From Candidatus Aminicenantota bacterium (lineage in GTDB: Bacteria; Acidobacteriota; Aminicenantia; UBA2199): a stretch of 42,476 nucleotides of DNA. The stretch spans positions 1 to 42,476 of the forward strand of contig JAPKZK010000016.1 in NCBI GenBank assembly GCA_026393835.1, given 5' to 3'. The notes under the pieces were generated by a model. It saw only the letters and a program-made list of their open reading frames with translations. It was not told where the DNA came from and ran no database searches. This document shows, piece by piece, positions 9,150-17,988 of this stretch (the first letter of the stretch is position 1; each line of letters opens with the position of its first letter). Both the position numbers and the translations under genes were made by a program.

Positions 9150-10070
9150 ATGAAAAAAGGAACTTCATCAAAATCAGTTATACTTATGGCTTTCCTGGCG
9201 AACCTGTTTATCGCCCTGGTAAAGTTCATCGTAGCCTTCATCACCCGCTCAGCCGCCATGCTGGCGGAAGCTGTCCATTCCCTGGCCGATACCTTTAACC
9301 AGGTTTTACTCCTGGTGGGTATCAAACGCGGCAAACGCGCACCCGACAGCCTCCACCCCTTCGGTTTCTCCGGCGAACTCTATTTCTGGTCCTTTATCGT
9401 GGCCATAATACTCTTTACCGCCGGCGCCGTGTTTTCCATATATGAAGGAATTCACAAATTGCTCCACCCCACGCCCATCAAGAACATCGCCTACGCCTTT
9501 GCCGTATTGCTCTTTTCAATCGCCGCCGAAAGCGTCGCTTTTTCCAGCGCTTTTAGAAACGTCAACCGCGAAAGGGGCAAAGACAAAATATTCACCTACC
9601 TGCGCAAAACCAAAAAATCCGAACTGATCGTCGTATTCCTGGAAGACCTGGCCGCCATTTCCGGGTTAAGCTGCGCCCTGGTATTGATCGCCCTTGAACA
9701 CTTTACCCATATATTATTCTTCGACGGCCTGGCCTCGATACTCATCGGGGTGATTCTCGCCGCGGTGGCCGTTTTCCTGGGCAATGAAACCCGCTCCCTG
9801 CTATTGGGCGAAAGCGCCGACCCCGAATTAATCAAAAAAATATCTACCATATTCGAAACCGAAGAAAGCATCGATCGCCTCATTCATATCAAGTCCTTGC
9901 AATTGGGACCGGAAGATATCTTGATTGCCGTTAAAGCCCAATTCAATGACCGCCTCAATACCAGGGAAACCTGCAACCTCATCAACGGCATTGAAAAAGA
10001 AATTCGTGACCGGCACCCGGATGTCAAAAAAATCTTCATCGAACCCGACATATATAAGAGCAACTACTGA
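9150..10070 (+). CDS. Cation diffusion facilitator (CDF) family transporter
   Basis: 306 residues, typical CDF length. CDF proteins export divalent cations (Zn, Fe, Mn, Co) in exchange for protons in the inner membrane. About six hydrophobic segments span residues 10-220. The conserved metal-site region AEAVHSLADTFNQ is present early, with HPFGFSGELYFW in the following loop and FFDGLASILIGV in a later helix. Residues about 225-306 form the usual cytoplasmic C-terminal domain. The ATG at 9150 has no Shine-Dalgarno and lies just past a promoter -10; the next Met (codon 13) would remove part of the first helix. The metal cannot be assigned. The glycosyltransferase start follows 2 nt after the stop. 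Confidence 0.9.
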   Translation: MKKGTSSKSVILMAFLANLFIALVKFIVAFITRSAAMLAEAVHSLADTFNQVLLLVGIKRGKRAPDSLHPFGFSGELYFWSFIVAIILFTAGAVFSIYEGIHKLLHPTPIKNIAYAFAVLLFSIAAESVAFSSAFRNVNRERGKDKIFTYLRKTKKSELIVVFLEDLAAISGLSCALVLIALEHFTHILFFDGLASILIGVILAAVAVFLGNETRSLLLGESADPELIKKISTIFETEESIDRLIHIKSLQLGPEDILIAVKAQFNDRLNTRETCNLINGIEKEIRDRHPDVKKIFIEPDIYKSNY

Positions 10071-10071
10071 T

Positions 10072-10962
10072 ATGGAATTAGTAAGCATCGTCATGCTCAG
10101 CTTTAACCGGAAAAACGATGCAGCCGAAGGAATAGGGGAGCTGCTGGCCCAGGATTATAAAAACCTTGAAATCATCGTAGTGGACAACGGCTCAACCGAC
10201 GGAACCGCGCAGATGATAACCGAAAAATTTCCCCAGCAGCAAGTCAAACTCATCGCCCTGCCGCGGAATATCGGCGTCGCCGCTTACAACATCGGTTTTG
10301 AAAAAGCTGCCGGCAAATACATCGTGGTGTTGGATGACGACTCTTTCCCCGAGAAAAACGCCATCCCACGAATGGTAGACGAATTCGAAAAAAACCACAA
10401 ACTCGGCGTGGTGGCTTTCGATATAAAAAATTATGCCACACTATCCGACCTGTCCGACCAGTCTGACTCGTCCGACTTGTCCGACCAGTCCGACGAAACC
10501 AATTACCGGATGGCCTTTAACGGCTGCGGGGCAGGCATCCGCAAAAGCGTTATCGATAAAGTCGGGGGCTACCCCGGGGAATTCTTCCTGTACTGGAATG
10601 AGCAAGACCTGGCCATTCGCATATTGGCTGCCGGTTACCAGATCCGGTCGTTTACCGGCATCATCGCTTATCATAAATATTCGCCGGCCAACCGGGAATC
10701 CTTACGGGCGCCCTTTTACTACACCCGGAACCTATATTGGTTGATCTGGAAATATTTTCCTATGCCAAAGCTTATCAAAGACACCCTACAGTTGATCTAT
10801 GGCTCCTTTTATTACACCCTGGAGCAAAAGACCCCGGTATATCTCAGGGCCACCCTTTGGGCCATTCTTAATACAAGAAAAATCAAACGAAAACCCGTGG
10901 ATAAAAGCATCATCGATAAGTTAAGATTAACTTATAAACCGGCCTTTATCTATTACAAATGA
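10072..10962 (+). CDS. Glycosyltransferase family 2 protein
   Basis: The start is set at ATG 10072 (MELVSIVMLSFNR), directly after the CDF stop; longer frames only shadow the CDF gene. The 296 residues have a GT-A fold N-terminus: VSIVMLSFNR, VVDNGSTDGT, ALPRNIGVAAYNIGFEKA, the nucleotide-sugar/metal motif VLDDDS, and YWNEQDLAIRILAAGY in the acceptor region. It transfers a sugar from an activated donor, with acceptor unknown; this form (rhamnosyltransferase-like) often acts in surface polysaccharide assembly. A 17-residue Ser/Asp run (codons 125-141) encoded by a near-repetitive DNA stretch interrupts the catalytic domain and looks like a microsatellite insertion in a loop. Tight coupling to the CDF gene suggests co-transcription. 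Confidence 0.9.
   Translation: MELVSIVMLSFNRKNDAAEGIGELLAQDYKNLEIIVVDNGSTDGTAQMITEKFPQQQVKLIALPRNIGVAAYNIGFEKAAGKYIVVLDDDSFPEKNAIPRMVDEFEKNHKLGVVAFDIKNYATLSDLSDQSDSSDLSDQSDETNYRMAFNGCGAGIRKSVIDKVGGYPGEFFLYWNEQDLAIRILAAGYQIRSFTGIIAYHKYSPANRESLRAPFYYTRNLYWLIWKYFPMPKLIKDTLQLIYGSFYYTLEQKTPVYLRATLWAILNTRKIKRKPVDKSIIDKLRLTYKPAFIYYK
10444..10494 (+). repeat. In-frame microsatellite encoding SDLSDQSDSSDLSDQSD
   Basis: 51 nt built from TCCGAC-type hexamers with CTG or CAG spacers, in frame inside the glycosyltransferase gene. It is hydrophilic and probably a surface loop insertion prone to length change. Confidence 0.8.
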
Positions 10963-10968
10963 ACTGTC

Positions 10969-10996
10969 AAGGCGCTTTGCTTTTACAGCGCTTTTA
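10969..10996 (+). terminator. Weak terminator-like hairpin after the glycosyltransferase gene
   Basis: AAGGCGCT and AGCGCTTTT can pair (core GCGCT/AGCGC) and end in a short T run. The core stem is only 5 bp, so this is tentative. Confidence 0.35.
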
Positions 10997-11013
10997 TGTT
11001 AATATAAGAACTG

Positions 11014-14000
11014 ATGAAATTAACCATATCGTTGATAATTCTTGTTGTTTTCGGACCCATTAGTCTGTTGGCAGTCAAATACCCCATTATCAATTACCAG
11101 ACCGCCGACGGACTGCCGCAGAACCAGATAAACGCCATAATACAAGGAGAGTGGGGCAATATCCTGGTGGGCACCCAGAGTGGGATGGGCAAATTCGACG
11201 GCAATCAATTCGAAGTTTATACCGGCAATGACGGGCTTGTCCATAATTTCATCACCGGTTTCGCATTGGATAATAAAAACCAGGTATGGATCGCGACCCA
11301 CGGCGGCTTAAGCAGGATCGATGAAAAAAAGAACACAGTAATCAATTTCCCCCACAGCGAACCCATAACCGCCATTACCTGGGACAAAACATCGAACCGC
11401 CTATGGGTCATTACCGGCAAAGGCATTTACTATATAAAAGAAAATGAAGAAACCTATCGCAAATACGACAAACTTCGCAGCCCCGATATAAAAGGTGTGC
11501 TCATAAGCGCCGCCGGCGTTAAATATTTTTATTCCGATTTCCAGGTTATCGTTGAAACCAGCAGCAAACAAACCGTTATTAAAAGCAAAGAAAAGATCAA
11601 TGTTTTGAGAACCATCGGTAAGAATGAGAAAGAGCAAATCCTGGCCGGCGCGGAAAACGGTTTATTTTTACTGGAAAACGCTGCCCCGCATCGCTGGATA
11701 AAATACCTGGATTTGCCCCCGGCATCCAAAAACATCACCGATATCGTCGAAGATGACGCCGGGAATATGTGGTTGGGAACAACCCGGGGACTCCTCTATT
11801 ACAACAGGAAAGAAAACAATACCCTTACCATTACCAATGAAAACGGCCTGGTAAACAATAACATAACAAAAATCTTCATCGATAAAGAAAAAAACATCTT
11901 CATCGGGACACGGTGGGGCCTGTCCCAATTATCCCTTGACCTTTTCAAAATGTACGACGTCGCCGACGGGTTGCCCCATGAATTTGTCTGGTGTTTTGAA
12001 GAAGACCAGGACAACGATTCCATTCTCATCGGCTGCGATACAGGCATCGTCGAGCTGAAGAAAAAAGATGGAAAAATATACGATTTAGCCATTAACAACC
12101 GGTTAAGAAAAACCTCTGTCAGGGCCATGGTTAAAGTAGGCCCAAAAGATTTCCTTATTGGGACCCGGAACCACGGCATTTACCGGTGGAACCGCCGGGA
12201 CAAACTGGAACAAGTCCATCCCACCGCCCAGGTTTTTTCAGTCCTTAAAGCCCCAGGCAATAACGGTAATATTGTGTGGTGGGGGACCGACAACGGCCTT
12301 CTGCGGCATGATCTCAAAAACAATACCTTTGCAACATTCCAGGAGGGATTAAAGGATAAAAATATCTGGACCCTGGCCCTTTATGATAAAGATACACTAT
12401 TGGTAGGCGTCGGGAAAGGGATACAAAAATTCCATAAAGGAAAATTCGTACCCTTCCGGTTGGGAACCATTATCGGCGACCCCACCATCAATGATATTAA
12501 AATCGCTTCGAAATTTGAAATACTGGCGGCCACCGAATTGAACGGCCTTTATATTTACCGGCATGATGAAGATGATATCCAATACACATTAATCCATCTC
12601 ACCACCGCCAACGGGTTAACCCATAACGATGTATGGTCCGTCATCAACGATGGCGCCGGCAATATCTGGTTCAACACCAGCGTTTCCCTTGACAGGTACA
12701 GCAAAGGTTTTATTTCGCATTTTAATAAGAAGACAGGTTTGTATGGCAACGAAGGGGCGATCCACGCGTCCTTTAAGGATAAAAACGGAAAACTCTACTT
12801 CGGCATCGTACCGGGATTCGTCGAAATCTCACCCCGGGAAAAAGACTCCGCTATCCCCCCACCCATCCTGTATATAAAGCAAATCATCAGCGGCGCCGGC
12901 CCCAATTCAAAAACAAACGCCGCGGCGTTAACCGGTAAAATGACCCTGCCGTATCGTCAAAACAATGTCGAGTTTCATTATATCGCTGTTTCCACCCGCA
13001 AAGAGAACCCCGTCTTGTATCGCACCCGCCTCTTTCCCTTTGACAAAAAATGGTCCGAACCTACGCGCCATACCTTCGTGACATACATGAACCTTCCCCC
13101 CGACCGGTACACCTTTCAAGTAGAAGCCAATAACGGGGGCGGGGAGACGCCCTGGATCGAATCCCGGAACACCATTACCCTGACCATCGAAAAACCCTTC
13201 TGGTTAAGCGTGTGGTTCATATCGCTGGTCATACTATCCGGGATTGGGCTGATCTTTTTGTTTATCAAAATTCGCTTAAAGGCGCTGGAAAAACAAAAAA
13301 AACACCTGGAAGAGCTGGTAAAACAGCGAACCGAAGAACTGGCCAGGCTATCCATTACCGATCCCTTAACCGATCTAAAGAACCGGCGCTACCTGGAAGA
13401 AAAAATCAAAGAAGATATCAGCCTGATCGAGAGGGCGATATACGATCAAACCCAATTCCCGGGCAGAACCCCGCAAGCCCCTTTCTTTCTATTGGGGATT
13501 TTTATCCTGGACATCGATCATTTCAAAAAAGTCAATGATTTATATGGCCATAAAGCCGGGGATACCGTCATCGTCGAAATCGCCCGGCTGCTGCTGGAAA
13601 TGTTCCGAAATTCCGATACCATTGTCCGCTGGGGCGGGGAGGAGTTCCTGGTTATCACCCGGCAAACAGAAACGGATAATTCCTTTGAAATGGCGGAGCG
13701 CATCAGGAAACGAATCGAAGAATATCCATTTAAAATCGATGAAACCATCAGCATCAACAAAACCGTCAGCATCGGTTTTGCCCATTTCCCATTCATTCCC
13801 GGTGACGCCAAAACAGTCCATTGGACCCAGGTCATTTCCCTGGCCGACAGCGCGCTCTATATCGCCAAAAAGAACGGCCGGAATTTGACCGTGGGACTAA
13901 AGGCCGGTCAGAGACCATTGGAAACCGACGCCAAAGAAATCGCGGCGGATATTACCATGGGAATCGAAATGAATTATATAGAGCTGGTAAGTTCTAAAAA

Positions 14001-14061
14001 GAACCTTAAAACACCCCAGCCCAAAGCAAAGGAGGATATACGATCATGTTCGGATCAATAG
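11014..14061 (+). CDS. Two-component-propeller / Y_Y_Y / transmembrane / GGDEF diguanylate cyclase
   Basis: 1015 residues. An N-terminal signal peptide (about 1-20) exports a large sensor of regulator-propeller repeats (about 30-620), seen as recurrent DGL(P/V) and GN(I/M)W(L/F/I)GT-like motifs (e.g. DDAGNMWLGTTRGL, DGAGNIWFNTS). A Y_Y_Y-type Ig-like domain follows (about 640-725, PPDRYTFQVEANNGGG), then one membrane helix (about 730-755), a coiled coil and a GGDEF domain (about 785-960). The active site is GGEEF and a product-inhibition I-site RxxD (RNSD) sits five residues before it, so it should make cyclic di-GMP in the cytoplasm and be feedback inhibited. The periplasmic ligand is unknown. 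The last 16 nt overlap tatA, which has its RBS inside this gene. Confidence 0.92.
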   Translation: MKLTISLIILVVFGPISLLAVKYPIINYQTADGLPQNQINAIIQGEWGNILVGTQSGMGKFDGNQFEVYTGNDGLVHNFITGFALDNKNQVWIATHGGLSRIDEKKNTVINFPHSEPITAITWDKTSNRLWVITGKGIYYIKENEETYRKYDKLRSPDIKGVLISAAGVKYFYSDFQVIVETSSKQTVIKSKEKINVLRTIGKNEKEQILAGAENGLFLLENAAPHRWIKYLDLPPASKNITDIVEDDAGNMWLGTTRGLLYYNRKENNTLTITNENGLVNNNITKIFIDKEKNIFIGTRWGLSQLSLDLFKMYDVADGLPHEFVWCFEEDQDNDSILIGCDTGIVELKKKDGKIYDLAINNRLRKTSVRAMVKVGPKDFLIGTRNHGIYRWNRRDKLEQVHPTAQVFSVLKAPGNNGNIVWWGTDNGLLRHDLKNNTFATFQEGLKDKNIWTLALYDKDTLLVGVGKGIQKFHKGKFVPFRLGTIIGDPTINDIKIASKFEILAATELNGLYIYRHDEDDIQYTLIHLTTANGLTHNDVWSVINDGAGNIWFNTSVSLDRYSKGFISHFNKKTGLYGNEGAIHASFKDKNGKLYFGIVPGFVEISPREKDSAIPPPILYIKQIISGAGPNSKTNAAALTGKMTLPYRQNNVEFHYIAVSTRKENPVLYRTRLFPFDKKWSEPTRHTFVTYMNLPPDRYTFQVEANNGGGETPWIESRNTITLTIEKPFWLSVWFISLVILSGIGLIFLFIKIRLKALEKQKKHLEELVKQRTEELARLSITDPLTDLKNRRYLEEKIKEDISLIERAIYDQTQFPGRTPQAPFFLLGIFILDIDHFKKVNDLYGHKAGDTVIVEIARLLLEMFRNSDTIVRWGGEEFLVITRQTETDNSFEMAERIRKRIEEYPFKIDETISINKTVSIGFAHFPFIPGDAKTVHWTQVISLADSALYIAKKNGRNLTVGLKAGQRPLETDAKEIAADITMGIEMNYIELVSSKKNLKTPQPKAKEDIRSCSDQ

Positions 14062-14324
14062 GGTTCCCCGAATTAATGATGATATTTATTATAGCGCTGC
14101 TGTTGTTCGGGCCCAACAAATTACCCGACATCGCCAGGACGCTGGGCAAAACCATCCAGGAGTTTCGAAAAACCGTCAACGAGGCCAAAGCCACCATCGA
14201 TGAAGAGATCAAAAAAGCAGGGGTAACAGATGTGGCCGACGATCTCAAAGGGATAAATAACGACATAAAAGACATCGCCTCCAGGGGTATAGGATTGGAT
14301 AATGACAAAGAAAAAACACAATGA
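14046..14324 (+). CDS. tatA: Sec-independent (Tat) translocase subunit TatA/TatB-type
   Basis: 92 residues: a short N-terminal membrane helix (GFPELMMIFIIALLLFGP), the hinge FGPNKLP, an amphipathic helix (DIARTLGKTIQEFRKTVNEA) and a charged tail. With TatC it forms the twin-arginine translocon that exports folded proteins across the inner membrane. The FGP hinge and the LGKTIQEFRK helix are TatA-like; only one TatA/B gene is here, so it may serve both roles or a second copy lies elsewhere. The start at 14046 follows an AAGGAGGATATA RBS inside the end of the GGDEF gene. It overlaps tatC by 23 nt. Confidence 0.88.
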   Translation: MFGSIGFPELMMIFIIALLLFGPNKLPDIARTLGKTIQEFRKTVNEAKATIDEEIKKAGVTDVADDLKGINNDIKDIASRGIGLDNDKEKTQ

Positions 14325-15036
14325 AATGACTTTTTTTGAACACCTGGGGGAATTACGGAAGCGGATACTCTATTCCGTATTCTTTATCCTGGTTTGTTTC
14401 CTGGCGTCCTGGTCTTTCGTCGATAAAATCTACCAATGGCTGGCCCAACCGCTGCTGCAATTCATGCCCCCAGGGGAAAAACTCGCCTTTACGTCGTTGA
14501 CCGAACCGTTTATGATGTATATTAAACTGGCGCTTATCGCCGGCCTGTTTCTCGCCTGCCCCTTTGTTTTTCACCAATTATGGCTGTTTATCTCGCCGGC
14601 CCTTTATAACAAAGAGAAAGGGTTGGTATTCCCTTTTGTTTTTTTTACCACCGTGTTTTTTCTCCTGGGTGGGGCTTTCGGTTACTACTTTGTGTTTCCC
14701 TGGGCATGTCGATTTTTCCTGGAGGTAGGCAAGGATTTTAAAGCCATTATCACCATCGACCAGTATTTTACCCTCGTTTTCCGCATACTCCTGGGGATTG
14801 CCGTTATTTTCGAATTACCCGTACTGGCCTTTTTGTTGGCCAAATTGAAAATCCTCACCGCCCGTTTTCTAATCAAATACTTTAAATATGCCATCGTCCT
14901 GATCTTTATTATCGCGGCCGTCATTACACCCACCCCAGACGCCGTAACCCAATCCCTGTTTGCCATTCCCATGATACTGCTATACCTACTGAGTATCGGG
15001 ATTGCCAAAGTCGTGGGGCCTAAAGAAACGGAATAA
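14302..15036 (+). CDS. tatC: Sec-independent protein translocase TatC
   Basis: 244 residues, six hydrophobic segments, usual TatC length. Family hallmarks: the N-terminal cytoplasmic motif FFEHLGELRKRI that helps recognise the twin-arginine signal, LTEPFMMYIKLALIAGLF, FHQLWLFISPALY and, near the C-terminus, TPTPDAVTQSLFAIPM. It acts in the inner membrane as the signal-peptide receptor of the Tat translocon. It overlaps tatA and so belongs to the same transcript, which may begin at the GGDEF gene. Confidence 0.95.
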   Translation: MTKKKHNEMTFFEHLGELRKRILYSVFFILVCFLASWSFVDKIYQWLAQPLLQFMPPGEKLAFTSLTEPFMMYIKLALIAGLFLACPFVFHQLWLFISPALYNKEKGLVFPFVFFTTVFFLLGGAFGYYFVFPWACRFFLEVGKDFKAIITIDQYFTLVFRILLGIAVIFELPVLAFLLAKLKILTARFLIKYFKYAIVLIFIIAAVITPTPDAVTQSLFAIPMILLYLLSIGIAKVVGPKETE

Positions 15037-15060
15037 AAAAATGTTTTTTAATTTTTAAGG

Positions 15061-15089
15061 TGGAAAAAAATATTTTTATTTGATAGAAT
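15061..15089 (+). promoter_or_regulatory. Probable promoter of the PIN-TRAM/ispF/der cluster
   Basis: TGGAAA (15061-15066), 17-nt spacer, extended -10 TGATAGAAT (TAGAAT at 15084-15089). The -35 is weak. The 111-nt gap between tatC and the next ATG is AT-rich. Confidence 0.45.
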
Positions 15090-15146
15090 GGTGGGGTAAA
15101 TAATTTTAAGGATTAAATTAAAAAATAAGTTTTTAAGGAGTAGAAG

Positions 15147-16142
15147 ATGATAATTTACATTTACAAATTAATTTTTATTTTACTTTTTGCTTTTATCGGT
15201 TACAATTTCCCTCCCTTAGCGGGAACGGGCCCGATTTATGGTGCAGTGTGGGGGGCCGCCTTTGCCCTGGCCCTGATTCTACTGACCATCAGGATCAAGA
15301 AGACGGAATTGAAATATATCTGGAGCGCCACCATCGGCGTCATCGGGGGGGGGCTGCTGGGTTTTTTCATGTTTAAAATATTCAAGGCGATCATTTTCCA
15401 TTATCCCTCGTTTTCACTATCCTCCCAGATATTTTTTAACACCTTCTTTTTATTCGGTTTTCCCGTAACCGGCCTGTTTATTGGGGTTCTTAAACCCAAT
15501 ATGTTTTCTCCCCTCAACATCAAGGAATTTTTCAGGGGCGGCAGCGCCTTTACCGAATCCTATCTCGTCGATACCAGCGCCATTATCGATGGACGAATCG
15601 TGCCCATTACCCTTTCCGGTTTTGTCAGGGGGGAATTGATCATTACCAATTTTGTCCTGGCCGAACTCCAGGCCATTGCCGATTCCAATGACCCCATTAA
15701 AAAAGTCAGGGGCAAACGCGGACTGGATGTAATCGAACAATTACGGACCAGCTCGCAAATTTCCATTACTATCCTGAATAAAAATATCTCCGGCGTCAAA
15801 ACCGTCGATCAGAAAATCGTGATGCTGGCCAAAGATCAGAATTTTAAGATCATTACCAATGACATCAACCTCAGCCGGATCGCCAAGTTGCAGGATATCA
15901 CCGTTCTAAACGTCAATGAACTGGCCTATGCCTTGAAACCCATCGTTTACCCCGGCGAACACCTGAATGTTCATATTCATAAAATCGGCAAAGAGAAAAA
16001 ACAGGGCATCGCTTACCTGGAAGACGGCACCATGATCGTTATCGATGAAGCCAAGAACGATATCGGTAAAGACCTTGAAGTAGAGGTGACCTCTGTTTTG
16101 CAAACCACTTCCGGGAAAATGATCTTCGGTAAAAAATTATAA
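15147..16142 (+). CDS. Membrane PIN-TRAM domain protein (YacL-type)
   Basis: 331 residues. Residues 1-125 hold four hydrophobic helices. A PIN nuclease-fold domain follows (about 135-260), opening with LVDTSAIIDGRI, then VLAELQAIADS and TNDINLSRIAKLQ with the conserved acidic residues. The last ~65 residues form a TRAM RNA-binding-like domain. Matches the YacL family, integral membrane proteins with a cytoplasmic PIN domain, often next to ispD/ispF as here; a ribonuclease role is expected from the family but unproven. The start has an AAGGAG RBS 5 nt upstream. The stop overlaps the ispF ATG by one base. Confidence 0.88.
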   Translation: MIIYIYKLIFILLFAFIGYNFPPLAGTGPIYGAVWGAAFALALILLTIRIKKTELKYIWSATIGVIGGGLLGFFMFKIFKAIIFHYPSFSLSSQIFFNTFFLFGFPVTGLFIGVLKPNMFSPLNIKEFFRGGSAFTESYLVDTSAIIDGRIVPITLSGFVRGELIITNFVLAELQAIADSNDPIKKVRGKRGLDVIEQLRTSSQISITILNKNISGVKTVDQKIVMLAKDQNFKIITNDINLSRIAKLQDITVLNVNELAYALKPIVYPGEHLNVHIHKIGKEKKQGIAYLEDGTMIVIDEAKNDIGKDLEVEVTSVLQTTSGKMIFGKKL

Positions 16143-16651
16143 TGTTGAAAATTCGCTCCGGGATCGGGTATGATCTTCATCGAATCGAAGCCGGCAGCGG
16201 TCTCTATATCGGGGGTATCCGGGTTTCGGATACCCTCCGGTTCGTCGCCCATTCCGACGGCGACCTGCTGATCCATGCCCTGATCGATTCCTTGCTGGGG
16301 GCCATCGGCGAAAAAGACATCGGCGAACATTTCCCCGATACCGATGAACAATATAAAAACATAAAAAGTACGATCCTGCTGGAAAGAATCGCCGCCCTGT
16401 TGAAAGAAAAAAACGTCGAGATCATGAATATCGATTCCGTTATTATTGCCGAACGGCCTAAAATAAGCCCCTTCAAAGATAAAATACGGGATAACATTGC
16501 CGCTATCCTGGGAATTCCCAGGGAAGACTTTAATGTCAAGGCGAAAACCAAAGAAGGCGGCGTCAACAGTACCAACAGCGACAGCGACTGCGTCGGTAGG
16601 GGAGAGGCCATGGAATGCTACTGCGTTGCCATGGTGAGGTGCAAGGGATAA
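16142..16651 (+). CDS. ispF: 2-C-methyl-D-erythritol 2,4-cyclodiphosphate synthase
   Basis: 169 residues. IspF converts CDP-methylerythritol 2-phosphate to the 2,4-cyclodiphosphate plus CMP in the non-mevalonate isoprenoid pathway. Diagnostic motifs: GYDLHR (metal-binding Asp and His), HSDGDLLIHALIDSLLGAIG, DIGEHFPDTD and, near the C-terminus, KTKEGG...GRGEA. Between those last two blocks is an additional polar run (VNSTNSDSDCVG) that most IspF proteins lack; it lies by the CDP-binding loop. ispD is not in the window. The stop TAA is followed directly by the der ATG. Confidence 0.93.
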   Translation: MLKIRSGIGYDLHRIEAGSGLYIGGIRVSDTLRFVAHSDGDLLIHALIDSLLGAIGEKDIGEHFPDTDEQYKNIKSTILLERIAALLKEKNVEIMNIDSVIIAERPKISPFKDKIRDNIAAILGIPREDFNVKAKTKEGGVNSTNSDSDCVGRGEAMECYCVAMVRCKG

Positions 16652-17977
16652 ATGGCAAAAATACCGTTAATCACAATAATCGGCGTTCCCAATACAGGGA
16701 AATCCACCCTGTTTAACCGTCTCATCGGGGCCAAAAAAGCCCTGATCCATTCAGACCCCGGAATGACGCGGGATATCTTTCAAACATCCTTTGAAATCAA
16801 TGATAAAGAATTCAAAATCCAGGACAGCGGCGGCTTTTTCCCGGGCCACCAGGTCATTACCGAAGAGATCAATAAACGTATCTTCAAGGAAGCTAAAAAA
16901 TCCGGGTTAATTATTTTTCTTTTTGACGGCAAAAGGGAAATATTAGGCTATGAAAAAGACCTTTTCCTGGAGATAAAAAAAATAAACAGCCGCATTTTGC
17001 CCGTGATCAACAAAGTGGATAACCCGGAAAAATATAGTCTACCCAACTCCTACTACCGGTTAAAAGAAGATTTTTTGTTCATCTCGGCGGAACACCTACA
17101 GGGCCTGGATGAACTTTTGGATCGCATCGAAGCGACATTTGAAGATTATACCCCCACCGTTAAGACCGCTGAAAAAACCAAAACGCGAATCAGTATCATG
17201 GGAAAACCCAATGTGGGCAAGTCATCGATAATCAATAAGATACTTAATGAAGAATCCGTCATCGTCAGCCCCATTGCCGGCACCACCCGCGACTCCGTCG
17301 ACCTGGAGGTAAAGCGTGAAGGTAAAACCTTTATCCTGGTGGATAATGCCGGTATTCGCAAATTGAAAAAAGTAAAGGAAGATACCGAAAGCGCGGCGGT
17401 CGTAAGGGCCGAGAAAGATATCCTGTATGCGGATATTATTATATTTGTGATCGACGCCTCTAAGAGGATCGATCAGAATGATCTGCTGCTTGCCCATAAG
17501 TTGTTAAAGGCGGCCAAACCCGTCATTATTGCCGCCAATAAATGGGACCTGGTGGAAAATACGGATAAAAACAAATCACAAACCATTATCGAAAGGATCA
17601 GGCAGAATTTTAATTTTTTCTATTTTGCGCCGCTCATTTTCGTATCGGCCCTTACCGGGAAGAATATCTTCAATTTGATCGATAAAGCCGAAGATATCCA
17701 TAATAAACTGAATACCAAAATCAAAACTCCCCGGGTAAATAAAGTAATCCAAACCATTTTAAAAGAGCAGAAGTTCCAGACCCAATCCAACAATGTATTT
17801 AACCCCAAGTATATTACCATCGAATCCTACCGGCCCTTTTTTGTAAACTTTCACACCTCATCGGAATACAAATTAAAACCCTTTCATGAAAAACACCTAA
17901 AAAAACGGATCGTTGAAGAATTTGATTTAGAAGGTATCCCTGTGTTTATTAAAATTTCACCTAATAAGAAGAAATAG
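16652..17977 (+). CDS. der: Ribosome-assembly GTPase Der (EngA)
   Basis: 441 residues, normal Der length with two tandem GTPase domains and a KH-like C-terminal domain. Domain 1: GVPNTGKSTLFNRL (P-loop), DSGG and NKVD. Domain 2 (from about residue 175): GKPNVGKSSIINKI, DNAG and NKWD. The C-terminal ~90 residues carry the RNA-binding KH-like fold. Der acts in late 50S ribosomal subunit maturation. It is separated from ispF by zero bases and from the HAD gene by 11 nt, so the group is probably one operon. Confidence 0.96.
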   Translation: MAKIPLITIIGVPNTGKSTLFNRLIGAKKALIHSDPGMTRDIFQTSFEINDKEFKIQDSGGFFPGHQVITEEINKRIFKEAKKSGLIIFLFDGKREILGYEKDLFLEIKKINSRILPVINKVDNPEKYSLPNSYYRLKEDFLFISAEHLQGLDELLDRIEATFEDYTPTVKTAEKTKTRISIMGKPNVGKSSIINKILNEESVIVSPIAGTTRDSVDLEVKREGKTFILVDNAGIRKLKKVKEDTESAAVVRAEKDILYADIIIFVIDASKRIDQNDLLLAHKLLKAAKPVIIAANKWDLVENTDKNKSQTIIERIRQNFNFFYFAPLIFVSALTGKNIFNLIDKAEDIHNKLNTKIKTPRVNKVIQTILKEQKFQTQSNNVFNPKYITIESYRPFFVNFHTSSEYKLKPFHEKHLKKRIVEEFDLEGIPVFIKISPNKKK

Positions 17978-17988
17978 AATATGATGCC

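Noticed and set aside
9925..10072. 49-codon N-terminal extension of the glycosyltransferase
   Set aside because: It lies entirely inside the CDF gene in another frame; the conserved GT2 N-terminus begins at the ATG at 10072.
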